Below, one piece after another: positions 34,197-43,139 of a DNA stretch of 64,000 nucleotides (position 1 is the first letter of the stretch; each line of letters begins with the position of its first letter). The translations under genes and the position numbers were made by a program. The stretch comes from Bryobacteraceae bacterium (GTDB taxonomy: Bacteria > Acidobacteriota > Terriglobia > Bryobacterales > Bryobacteraceae). The notes under the pieces are model-generated. The model saw only the letters and a list, made by a program, of their open reading frames with translations, was not told where the DNA came from and ran no database searches. Location: the NCBI GenBank assembly GCA_030041495.1, contig JASHNT010000017.1, positions 1 to 64,000 of the forward strand, given 5' to 3'.

Positions 34197-35600
34197 CTAG
34201 ACATTGATGGCGAGTCCGTAGACCGCGTTGAAGGCCTCGCCGACGGCTTCATACACGGTGGGATGCGCGTGGATGGTGTGCATCAAGGTTTCGACGGTAG
34301 CTTCGGCTTCCATGGCGACCACGGCTTCGCTGATCACTTCGTAGGCGATGGGGCCGATGATGTGGACGCCGAGAATTTCGCCGTACTGCGCGTCGGAGAC
34401 CACTTTGACGAAGCCATCGTGCATGCCCAGGATGGTCGACTTGCTGTTGGCGAGGAACGGGAACTTGCCGACCTTAACGTTGTAGCCTTTGGCCTTGGCC
34501 TGAACCTCGGTCATGCCGACGCTGCCGATGCCGGGCTCGCAATAAGTGGAAGCGGGCATGCGGTTGCGGTTCAGCGGCGTTACGTTTTTTCCGGCAATAT
34601 GTCCGATGGCGACCATGCCTTCGGCGGTAGCGACATGAGCGAGCTGCGGGGTGCCGGCGACGATATCGCCAATGGCGTAAACGCCGGGCTCGCCGGTGCG
34701 CTGCATTCCGTCAACTTTGATGAAACCGCGGTCGAGCTGGATGCCGGTGCCTTCTAAGCCGATGTTCTCGGTATTGGGCTTGCGGCCGACGGCCACCAGG
34801 AGGCATTCGGCCTCGACGGTCTCCTGCGTGCCGTTTTCAAGCGTCACGTTGAAACGGACGCCGGAATCGGTTTTTAGAACGCTCGACGGATCGGCCTTGG
34901 CTCCGGCTTCAACGCGGATGCCGGCTTTCTTGAAGGCTCGCAGGAGTTCCTTGGAGACTTCCTCATCTTCCACGGGAACGATGCGCGGCAACATTTCAAA
35001 GAGCGAAACTTTGGTTCCGAAGCGCTGGAAGCAGGAGGCGAATTCAACGCCGACCGCGCCTGCGCCGAGGACGGCCATGGTCTTGGGGACCTCGGGAAGG
35101 TCGAGAATTTCGATGTTGGTCAAGATCTGGCGAGCGTCGGGCTGGAGACCGGGGAGCATACGCGCTTCCGAGCCGGTGGCGAGGACAATAGCCTTGGTTT
35201 CGAGAATCTGCGTTGCGCCGTCAGCAGCTTTGACTTCCACCCGGCCGGGTCCGGCGAGCTTGGCGTAGCCCTTGATCCATTCGACCTTGTTCTTGCGCAT
35301 GAGGAACTCGACGCCCTTGGAATGCTTGGAGACGATCGAATTCTTGCGCTGCAGGACGAGAGGATAATCCAGGCGTGGATTGTCGCAACGGACTCCGGAT
35401 TCGTCGGGGTGCTGGATGTGGCCGAACACATCGGCGGTATGGAGGAATGCCTTGGTGGGGATGCAGCCCACCAAGAGGCAGGTGCCACCCAGGCGGGGAT
35501 CTTTTTCGATTAGGGCGGTTTTCAGGCCGTACTGGCCGGCGCGAACAGCAGCGGAGTATCCACCGGGGCCGCTCCCGATGACGATCACGTCGTAGGTCAT
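34197..35600 (-). CDS. lpdA: Dihydrolipoamide dehydrogenase (E3)
   Basis: 467 residues. FAD-binding GSGPGGYSAAVRAGQYG, redox-active disulfide C41/C46 in GGTCLLVGCIPTKAF, NAD(P)-binding GAGAVGVEFA, and C-terminal HAHPTVYEAV with the catalytic His/Glu pair. It is the first gene of the lpdA-lipB-E2 set on this strand. Confidence 0.95.
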   Translation of the reverse strand: MTYDVIVIGSGPGGYSAAVRAGQYGLKTALIEKDPRLGGTCLLVGCIPTKAFLHTADVFGHIQHPDESGVRCDNPRLDYPLVLQRKNSIVSKHSKGVEFLMRKNKVEWIKGYAKLAGPGRVEVKAADGATQILETKAIVLATGSEARMLPGLQPDARQILTNIEILDLPEVPKTMAVLGAGAVGVEFASCFQRFGTKVSLFEMLPRIVPVEDEEVSKELLRAFKKAGIRVEAGAKADPSSVLKTDSGVRFNVTLENGTQETVEAECLLVAVGRKPNTENIGLEGTGIQLDRGFIKVDGMQRTGEPGVYAIGDIVAGTPQLAHVATAEGMVAIGHIAGKNVTPLNRNRMPASTYCEPGIGSVGMTEVQAKAKGYNVKVGKFPFLANSKSTILGMHDGFVKVVSDAQYGEILGVHIIGPIAYEVISEAVVAMEAEATVETLMHTIHAHPTVYEAVGEAFNAVYGLAINV

Positions 35601-35784
35601 GTAGTGGTTGTTATTAGTGGTGCATTACCTAGTGTAGCAATCGGGCTAGGAAGAACGCCGCGGACGGCGCGCCCGCGACCACGCAGAGCCGGAGGCGGCC
35701 TAGCAGGGGCAGGTTTTCCGACCGTGGCGGCTTTCGGGCTGCGGAGCGATGGACCCACCGCGCCGGATTGCTGGCCGGAGTTGA

Positions 35785-36114
35785 ATGGAAGTGCACTTCA
35801 GCGCTGAGTTCGAGGCGAAACTGAATCGCGCCGCTGCTGAGATACGGCGCGCCCCTGGTTATTACGCTGGGCAGTTGGTGGAGCAATACCTTGACCACGA
35901 TCTCTGGTTCCGGCAAAAGGTAGCCGCGCTTCGGGCGCTTGGGCCGGTGGGGGGAGCGCGATCCCAATTCCGGCAAGGACGGCCCGCGATGCGGAGCAGA
36001 CTGGGACACACCGTCATGATTTTATCCCGCGAGATAGACCGAATCGAAGCGCTCGAGATTTACAGTCCGGGTCCCCTTTTACCACCGGGTATTTGTGACA
36101 AACTGGAGGCGTGA
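35785..36114 (+). CDS. Antitoxin-like ORF, probably degenerate
   Basis: 109 residues. The first 55 (MEVHFSAEFEAKLNRAAAEI, YYAGQLVEQYLDHDLWFRQ) resemble ribbon-helix-helix ParD-type antitoxins, in which a strand is followed by two helices. After residue 60 the sequence becomes unlike any antitoxin, and no toxin gene follows. Its stop overlaps the HtrA GTG by 4 bases. It may be a truncated relic. Confidence 0.4.
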   Translation: MEVHFSAEFEAKLNRAAAEIRRAPGYYAGQLVEQYLDHDLWFRQKVAALRALGPVGGARSQFRQGRPAMRSRLGHTVMILSREIDRIEALEIYSPGPLLPPGICDKLEA

Positions 36115-37652
36115 AGCGCGCTGTTTTCCTCCTCACTCTACGAAACGCGCCCGCACAATCCGAGGCGGGCAGGCTCTGCCGGGCGCGGCTGGACCTATCG
36201 ATTTTTTGTAAGCCTAGGAGGGCCGCGCTGACCCTGTGCGGGCTCCTCCTTTCGGGCGCGGTTTTAGCGACCGCGCAGACTCCAGGACCCTCCCCTCCGG
36301 CTCCGGCCAAGCCGGCCGGTTCACAACCAGCATCGCTGAACGCACTAGGCGCATTAAGCGCTTCGTTTGAAGCATTGGCTGCGCGGGTGCGGCCAGCGGT
36401 GGTGCAAATTTTTTCGACCGGCTACGCGCAGCCCGATGCGGACTCAAGCGACAGCTCCAACGCGTCTCTGCTGACGAAGCAGACCAGCACCGGCTCCGGC
36501 GTGATCCTCACCGAGGACGGCTACATCGTCACCAACAACCACGTGGTCGATAACGCGCGCAAGATCGAGGTGAAGCTGCCCACGCGCGGCGGGGTGCGCA
36601 CGCAGGGAATGACTCTTCCGGCCAGAGTGGTCGGTGTGGACCGGGACACGGATCTGGCGGTGCTCAAGATCGACGCGAAGAATCTGGCGACGCTGACGCT
36701 GGCGGATTCGAGCCTGCTCAAGCAGGGGGAGCTGGTGATGGCTTTCGGCAATCCGTTTGGATTGGAAGGCTCGGCGTCGACCGGAGTCGTTAGCTCGACT
36801 TCGCGGCAGTTGAAGGAAGACGACCCGCTGGCCTACATCCAGACCGACGCGCCCATCAATCCGGGCAACAGCGGCGGTCCGTTAGTGGACATGGAGGGGC
36901 GGGTGGTGGGAATCAACACCATGATCTACACGCGCTCCGGCGGCAGCGAGGGGATCGGGTTCGCGCTGCCCAGCAACGTGGTGAAGATGGTGTATGGGCA
37001 GATCCGCAAGGACGGGCACGTGCATCGAGGGCACATTGGCGTGGGGTTGCAGAGTATCACGCCGACGCTGGCCAAGGGGCTCGGCCTCAAGCAGGATTGG
37101 GGTGTGGTGGTGAACGATCTGGAGGAAGACGGCTCCGCGGAGAAGGCGGGGGTGATGATCGGCGACATCGTCCGGGCGTACGACGGCAAACCGGTGGAGG
37201 ACGCCAGCCAACTGGAGAACGCGATTTACAGCCTGGCGCTGGCCGAGAACGTGAAACTGGAGTTGCTGCGCGGCAGCCAGACCCTTGAAGTGACGGTGCC
37301 GGTGCATGAGCGCGAGGACGATCCGCAGCGCTTCGCGGACCTGGTGAATCCGGAGGACAACTTGATTCCCAAGCTGGGCATTCTGGCGATTCCGCTGGAC
37401 GGCAAGATCGCGGCGATGCTGCCGGACTTGCGGCACCAGTACGGCCTAGTGGTGGCGGCGCGCACCGCGATGGCTCCGTATTCGGGCGACGAAATCGAAA
37501 CCGGAGATGTGATCTACGAAATGAACCGTGATCCCACGCTGAGCGTGAAGACCGTGCGCGAGGCACTGGACGGGATGAAGTCCGGCGACGCGGTGGTGCT
37601 GCAAGTGGAGCGCGCCGGCCGCCTGATGTATCTGGCGCTGGAACTGGAATGA
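36111..37652 (+). CDS. HtrA/Deg-family periplasmic serine protease with two PDZ domains
   Basis: 513 residues from a GTG at 36111; an N-terminal hydrophobic segment (about 38-55) after a long basic region acts as signal or anchor. Catalytic triad His144 (NNHVV), Asp181 (RDTDLAVLK), Ser254 (PGNSGGPLV). Two PDZ-like domains follow: residues 300-400 (GHIGVGLQSITPTLAKGLGL and on) and about 415-513. It should act in envelope quality control. The next gene (POTRA protein) overlaps its stop by 4 bases, which suggests coupling with outer-membrane assembly. Confidence 0.9.
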   Translation: MKRAVFLLTLRNAPAQSEAGRLCRARLDLSIFCKPRRAALTLCGLLLSGAVLATAQTPGPSPPAPAKPAGSQPASLNALGALSASFEALAARVRPAVVQIFSTGYAQPDADSSDSSNASLLTKQTSTGSGVILTEDGYIVTNNHVVDNARKIEVKLPTRGGVRTQGMTLPARVVGVDRDTDLAVLKIDAKNLATLTLADSSLLKQGELVMAFGNPFGLEGSASTGVVSSTSRQLKEDDPLAYIQTDAPINPGNSGGPLVDMEGRVVGINTMIYTRSGGSEGIGFALPSNVVKMVYGQIRKDGHVHRGHIGVGLQSITPTLAKGLGLKQDWGVVVNDLEEDGSAEKAGVMIGDIVRAYDGKPVEDASQLENAIYSLALAENVKLELLRGSQTLEVTVPVHEREDDPQRFADLVNPEDNLIPKLGILAIPLDGKIAAMLPDLRHQYGLVVAARTAMAPYSGDEIETGDVIYEMNRDPTLSVKTVREALDGMKSGDAVVLQVERAGRLMYLALELE

Positions 37653-39001
37653 AGCGCGCGCTTGTGGCCGGGGCGCCGGCGGTTGTTGCTTCGTTATGGG
37701 CCGCAGCGCTGTGGGCGCAGGAGCCGCGACAAACTGAAATATCCAATGCTCAAGTAACCCAGGCCCCGCTCGAATCGGTGCGCGTGACCGGAAATCAGCG
37801 CATTGCAACGGAAAAGATTTTGCCGATCCTGGGACTGACCATCGGCCAAACCGTCTCGCGCGCGGATTTCGACGCGGCGCGCGAACGGCTGACCGCGACC
37901 AACGCTTTCGAGACGGTGGGTTACGAGTACAAGCTCGATCCGGCGAAAGGCGGGTTCGATCTGACGGTGGAAGTGCGCGAGGTCGGCGAAGTGTATCCGT
38001 ACCGCTTCGAGGGGCTGGGCGTGGACGATCAGGTCTTACGCGAGACGTTGCGTGCGCAGGAGCCGTTGTGGGGCGACCAGATCCCGATTTCCGTGCTCAG
38101 CCGCTACGTGGACGCGATCATTCACGCGGGCGTCCAAGTCGCGGTGACGTGGAAGGTGGAGGTGGCCGCGTCGGGCGCCGAGACGATCGTATTCAAGCCC
38201 GCGGCCCGGCCTCCGGTGATTGCCGAGGTGCGGTTCCGGGGGAACGAGGTGTTGCAGGCTGCCGCGCTGCTGCCGGCCATCAGCGATGTGGCGGTGGGGA
38301 CGCCGTATTCAGAGAAGGATCTGCGGAATCAGTTGGACGCTGCGATCCGTCCGCTGTATGAGGCTCGCGGCCGGATTCGCGTGGCGTTTCCGAAGATCGT
38401 GGTCGAGCCAGCGGAGAAGGTCGAAGGAGTAGTGGCGACGGTGACGGTGGATGAAGGCACGGTTTACAAGCTGGGCGAGGTGCGATTCAGCGGAGTGCCG
38501 GAGAGCGACCTGGCGCAGCTTAGGAGGATCGCGGATTTACAGAAAGGCGACACCGCGAACTTCGACGACGTGAAGGCGGCGGTGGGACGCGCGGAGAAGA
38601 AGTACCGCGACGGCGGGTATCTGCACGTAAGCTCAAAAGTGGAGCGCGAGGTCGACGACGCCAATCACAGCGTGGCGTTGAACGTCGCGCTGGATTTGGG
38701 GGCGCAGTATCGCTTCGGAAAGCTAACGATCAAGGGGCTGGATCTTTTGGCCGAGCCGGAGATTCGCAAAGCTTGGGGGCCGATGGAAGGGAAACCCTAC
38801 CAGCCGGATTACGCCAACGCCTTTCTGGAAGGGCTGCGCGAGCAGAAGGTGTTCGACAATCCGGTCAAGAGCTCGGCTGAGCCGCATATAAATGAAACGG
38901 CAAAGGCCGTGGACGTGACGCTGAACTTCGGCGATGCGGTGAAGGATAACACGCGTTCGGAGAAGAACCCGTTCGGGACGCCTCCGGAACCGGGTAAATA
39001 A
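37649..39001 (+). CDS. POTRA-only BamA-like protein without a beta barrel
   Basis: 450 residues with a signal peptide (MKRALVAGAPAVVASLWAAA to about 23). At least four or five POTRA-type repeats are visible: LESVRVTGNQRIATEKILPI, VIAEVRFRGNEVLQAAALLP, LGEVRFSGVPESDLAQLRRI and FGKLTIKGLDLLAEPEIRK, each a strand, helix and strand. There is no barrel and no C-terminal outer-membrane signature; it ends PFGTPPEPGK. It may be a soluble or scaffold partner of BamA. Confidence 0.75.
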   Translation: MKRALVAGAPAVVASLWAAALWAQEPRQTEISNAQVTQAPLESVRVTGNQRIATEKILPILGLTIGQTVSRADFDAARERLTATNAFETVGYEYKLDPAKGGFDLTVEVREVGEVYPYRFEGLGVDDQVLRETLRAQEPLWGDQIPISVLSRYVDAIIHAGVQVAVTWKVEVAASGAETIVFKPAARPPVIAEVRFRGNEVLQAAALLPAISDVAVGTPYSEKDLRNQLDAAIRPLYEARGRIRVAFPKIVVEPAEKVEGVVATVTVDEGTVYKLGEVRFSGVPESDLAQLRRIADLQKGDTANFDDVKAAVGRAEKKYRDGGYLHVSSKVEREVDDANHSVALNVALDLGAQYRFGKLTIKGLDLLAEPEIRKAWGPMEGKPYQPDYANAFLEGLREQKVFDNPVKSSAEPHINETAKAVDVTLNFGDAVKDNTRSEKNPFGTPPEPGK

Positions 39002-39044
39002 TCGCCGGACCCCAGATATCCGAACGTAACCCGGATCAACCCGG

Positions 39045-39073
39045 TTGACACCGGCTATCAATTGTAGTAATTT
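39045..39073 (+). promoter_or_regulatory. Promoter of the TonB-dependent receptor gene
   Basis: -35 TTGACA (39045-39050, consensus), 17-base spacer, -10 TAATTT (39068-39073). The gene starts 50 bases later with a G-rich ribosome-binding site (AGGGGGGAG). Confidence 0.7.
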
Positions 39074-39122
39074 CACCTGAGCGCGAAGAAGCAAGGCGCG
39101 TCTGACAAAAGGGGGGGAGTTC

Positions 39123-42100
39123 ATGTCCGTTTCGTTTATGCGTTGCGGAGTATTTGCTGTGGCCTTTGCGGCCTTCGCTTGGGGTCAAGTCGGCAACGGA
39201 ACCATTACGGGGACGGTTCAAGATCCGGCCGGAGCCGTGATTGCCGCGGCCAAGGTTGACGCGAAGAACGCCGACACCGGCGTGGTTTATTCTTCTGCGA
39301 CGACCAACGCAGGCAATTATACGATTACCGATTTGCCCGTAGGAACATATACGGTGACGGCGACCGTGATGGGGTTCAAGACGTACACGCACTCGAATCT
39401 GCAAGTCGCGGCGGCGGCCACGCTCCGGGAGGACATCACGCTCCAGGTCGGCAACGCTGCTGAGGCAGTGACGGTGACGGCGGAATCGAGTTTGCTCAAG
39501 ACCGAAACCGGCGATCTTTCAACCAACATTACCGTCAAGGAAATCGACGACCTGCCGCTGATGGGCATCGGCGCCACGCAATCGGGCACGTCTGGCTACC
39601 GCAATCCCTACGACGTGGTGGACATGCTGGCCGGAGTGGTCAATTACAACGCCGCGAACGACATTGGACTGAACGTGAACGGACTCACCATGCAGTCGAT
39701 GCTGGTGGACGGCCAAGAAGCGTCCACGCGCGTGTTGGGTATCGGCGGAACCGGACAGTATTACCAGATCGGGCAGATGGGTGTGGACTCGATTCAGGAA
39801 GTGTCGTACCAGACCAGCAACTACGCGCCGGAATACGGCACGGCGAGCTCGGTGGTGATTAACCAGACCATGAAGTCCGGAACGAATCAATGGCACGGCA
39901 GCGGATACGATTACTTCGTCAACGAAGACCTGAATGCAGGTGAGCCGTTCAGCATCAGCGGGTGCGAGGCAGGGGTCAACGGCGTGAGCGCTTGCAGCGG
40001 CCTTGGCGGAAGCGGAGGGAAGTATCAACCTCGGCAGCGACGCAACGATTTCGGCGGCACCTTGGGCGGCCCGATCTACATTCCCAAGATCTACGACGGC
40101 CACAACAAGAGCTTCTTCTTCTTCAGCTACGAGCAGTACGCTGAAACCGATTTCTACACCTTTGGCGATACAGTGGCGGCGCCCGCATATATCGGGGGTA
40201 ATTTTTCCGCGATCTCAGCGAACGGGAATTGCAGCCTGTGCTCAACCTACGGAATTCCGACCACGGCGCTGGGAGGCTCGAAGGCTCAACTCGACCCGGC
40301 GGGCAACACCATGTTCGCCAACGAGATTTATAACCCGATGTCCACTGCGGTCAACCCCAGCACGGGACTGGCTTATTCAAGTCCGTTCATGAACAATACG
40401 ATTCCGGCAACGATGTTTTCGCCGCTGACGGTGAAGCTGCAGACTCTGATCTCATCGTTGGGCGTGTCGGCTCAGAACGCCAGCCTAACGGGCAATTACA
40501 CCGGTCATATTCCCGGTGTGCGTTACTCGGCAATTCCGTCGATCAAGGTCGATCACAATCTGGACAGCAAGGACAAGCTGTCTTTCTTCTACTCCGAGAA
40601 CAACACCGTGGGCCAGATTTCCTCGCCCCTGGGGAATGCGGACGGTTTGCCGACTGAGATCGGCCAGTATCGCGGCACTTTCATTCCCACCTGGACGGAG
40701 CGGTTGAATTACGACCGGACGCTGTCACCAACGCTGCTGCTGCACATCGGCGGGGGATACATCCGGACCACTTTCAGCGACCGCGCGCCATTTCTGAACT
40801 TCCAACCGTCGCAGTTCGGGCTGGTTGGAATGGTCCAGGCACGCCAATTTCCGACGTTCACCGGAATGTGCGTCATCCCGACCGGGTCGACCTCCTGCTC
40901 GGGTGAGGGCGGCATGCAACCCATCGGGACCGCGGGCCAGGGGCAGAATTGGGACGTCGAGGGAAAGCAGACCTACGTCACGAGCCTAACCTGGATTAAA
41001 GGTGCGCACACCTTCAAATTCGGCGCTAACCTTACGCTGGAGGGCGTCACTGCCGGACCCATTTCGGGTATGACCTTCACCACTGGTATCGGACCCACGT
41101 CAGAGCCATTCGCGCCCACGGCGAACTTTAATGGGTTCACTACCGGATTCGGCTATGCGAGCTGGCTACTGGGCGATTATTCGGCCACCACGCAGACTCC
41201 GACCATCGATCCCCGCCAGCAGGCCGCGGATTGGGCCTTGTATGCTCAGGATTCCTGGAAAGTCACTCGCAAACTCACCGTGGATTACGGCTTGCGCTGG
41301 GATCTGTACGGTGTCGAGCATGAAGAGTACGGTCGCTGGGGACAGTTCAACGAAGCCGCGATCAACAACAATGCAGGCGGCCACCCCGGGTCGACCATTT
41401 TCGCCAGCAACTGCAACTGTAACTTCTACCAGCCGGTGTATCCCTACGGTATCGGGCCGAGACTCGGCGTCGCGTATCAGATCGATCCCAAAACCGTGTT
41501 CCGCGCCGGTTGGGGGTTCACTTATGCGCTGACCGAGAATGCCGCTGGCGGCACGGTGTCCACCAACGGGGCCTACGCAGTTGCCGCCAATAGTCCGTCC
41601 TACGTCCCAGCGGCAGGTTGCGGCGGATCCGCGACCACCTCTTGCCAATTCGTGAACGATCAGACCCCTGGATTCATCGTCGCGCCGATATGGCCGGTCA
41701 CCCAAAACGTGTGGCCGGTGGTGGGGACAGCGGGTGTCACCGGCCAGGTTCCGGTGTTGCCGGATCCGAACCAAAATCGGCCGCCGCGAGTCAACCAGTT
41801 CAGTCTCGGCTTCCAGCGCGAGATCACCCGCAGCTTCATCCTGGAGGCCTCGTATGTGGGCAACCGAGCTGCGTGGCTGAGCCAATCCTGCGCCGCGGCG
41901 TCAACCCTTGTGGTGCAGCAGACGGCGGGTTGCAATGGCAACGGTCCTCTAACTCACGTCTCTCCGCAGACTTACGCGCAATGGGGCCTGTGGCCCTATC
42001 CGGGAACGGGACCCTGCCAGGCGGGTCTGTCCGGGCTGGGGACTGTGTGCGAAACCAGCAGCTACATTGATGCGCCGTCGGGTGTGAGCTGCACTGCGGG

Positions 42101-43091
42101 AAACGATTGCGATCGCGCGCTGCTCACGCTGCCGCTTAGCAGCGTCGTGGTGCAGCAGCATTTAGCGCAATGGGGCATCACCAGCTATTTGCCCTATAGC
42201 GGATTCCCCACCAGCAGCGCACTTTCCACCATTGTTGGCAGGCCGTACCCGCAATACGGCGCTATAGGGGCGACATCGACGCCCACTGCGGACTCCAAAT
42301 ACGATTCGCTTCAGGTAAAAGCGACCAAGAGGCTTTCCCATGGATTGCAGGCCAGCGGCTACTTCACCTGGGCGCAGGGGTTCTACAGCGGAGCGTACCA
42401 GGATTACTACAATCCAAAAAGCAATCAGTGGTCCCTGATGCAGATTCCGCCGCGCGTTCTAAGCTTCAACCTCATCTACCAGGTGCCGCGGCCCACTTTC
42501 ACCAATTCCAAGCTGGTGCAAAGCCTGCTCAAAGATTGGCAGATCGGCGGCTTCGCTTTGTACCAGAGCGGAGCCTTCCTGGCCGTCCCCGCCACGACAA
42601 CCCCCGAATTCCTGCCCACGTTCGACGTCTACGTGAAGGGTCAGCCTCTGTACACGCCGGGCGTCAATGTGAACAACCTGGGCAGCTACAATCCCTACAC
42701 CACACAGGTGTTGAATCCGGCTGCCTGGGCGCAATGTCCGGTGAATACCAACTGCGGCGATTCCGGGAATGACTACCTCAAGAATTTCCGCGGTCCGCGC
42801 ACGCCGAGAGAAAACGCGAACTTCGGACGTAACTTCCGCATCAAGGAGAGGTGGAACTTCCAGCTTCGCGCCGAGTTCACCAACATCTTCAACCGCACGT
42901 TGATGCCGAATCCGAGCACGGCCAATCCGCAGAACGCGGTCACGCATAACTCTCAGGGCATCCTGACCAGCGGCTTCGGAGTCATCGACGTGTACCAGGC
43001 ACCGAATACAGCGAACATCTTCGACGGAACCTCGGCCGCAACCACATTGGCCGCGCGGCAAGGAATGATCGTCGGACGGTTCTCGTTCTGA
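39123..43091 (+). CDS. Oar-like TonB-dependent receptor with N-terminal carboxypeptidase-regulatory domain
   Basis: 1322 residues. A signal peptide is followed by GTITGTVQDPAGAVIAAAKVDAKNADTGVVYSS, the carboxypeptidase-regulatory domain, then the plug (LPLMGIGATQSGTSGYRNPYDVVDMLAGV and ...EYGTASSVVINQTMKSGTNQWHGSGYDYF), then a very long barrel with an outer-membrane-like C-terminus GRFSF. Such proteins are abundant in Acidobacteriota and are thought to take up large glycans or peptides. The following ADOP permease gene lies on the other strand. Confidence 0.9.
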   Translation: MSVSFMRCGVFAVAFAAFAWGQVGNGTITGTVQDPAGAVIAAAKVDAKNADTGVVYSSATTNAGNYTITDLPVGTYTVTATVMGFKTYTHSNLQVAAAATLREDITLQVGNAAEAVTVTAESSLLKTETGDLSTNITVKEIDDLPLMGIGATQSGTSGYRNPYDVVDMLAGVVNYNAANDIGLNVNGLTMQSMLVDGQEASTRVLGIGGTGQYYQIGQMGVDSIQEVSYQTSNYAPEYGTASSVVINQTMKSGTNQWHGSGYDYFVNEDLNAGEPFSISGCEAGVNGVSACSGLGGSGGKYQPRQRRNDFGGTLGGPIYIPKIYDGHNKSFFFFSYEQYAETDFYTFGDTVAAPAYIGGNFSAISANGNCSLCSTYGIPTTALGGSKAQLDPAGNTMFANEIYNPMSTAVNPSTGLAYSSPFMNNTIPATMFSPLTVKLQTLISSLGVSAQNASLTGNYTGHIPGVRYSAIPSIKVDHNLDSKDKLSFFYSENNTVGQISSPLGNADGLPTEIGQYRGTFIPTWTERLNYDRTLSPTLLLHIGGGYIRTTFSDRAPFLNFQPSQFGLVGMVQARQFPTFTGMCVIPTGSTSCSGEGGMQPIGTAGQGQNWDVEGKQTYVTSLTWIKGAHTFKFGANLTLEGVTAGPISGMTFTTGIGPTSEPFAPTANFNGFTTGFGYASWLLGDYSATTQTPTIDPRQQAADWALYAQDSWKVTRKLTVDYGLRWDLYGVEHEEYGRWGQFNEAAINNNAGGHPGSTIFASNCNCNFYQPVYPYGIGPRLGVAYQIDPKTVFRAGWGFTYALTENAAGGTVSTNGAYAVAANSPSYVPAAGCGGSATTSCQFVNDQTPGFIVAPIWPVTQNVWPVVGTAGVTGQVPVLPDPNQNRPPRVNQFSLGFQREITRSFILEASYVGNRAAWLSQSCAAASTLVVQQTAGCNGNGPLTHVSPQTYAQWGLWPYPGTGPCQAGLSGLGTVCETSSYIDAPSGVSCTAGNDCDRALLTLPLSSVVVQQHLAQWGITSYLPYSGFPTSSALSTIVGRPYPQYGAIGATSTPTADSKYDSLQVKATKRLSHGLQASGYFTWAQGFYSGAYQDYYNPKSNQWSLMQIPPRVLSFNLIYQVPRPTFTNSKLVQSLLKDWQIGGFALYQSGAFLAVPATTTPEFLPTFDVYVKGQPLYTPGVNVNNLGSYNPYTTQVLNPAAWAQCPVNTNCGDSGNDYLKNFRGPRTPRENANFGRNFRIKERWNFQLRAEFTNIFNRTLMPNPSTANPQNAVTHNSQGILTSGFGVIDVYQAPNTANIFDGTSAATTLAARQGMIVGRFSF

Positions 43092-43139
43092 AATCAGCCG
43101 GGAATCCGGCACGGATAAGTTAACGCGAATGGAAAAGGA

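Noticed and set aside
34112-34252. A 47-residue N-terminal extension of LipB
   Set aside because: It overlaps lpdA and has no similarity to LipB; the GTG at 34111 begins the family sequence.
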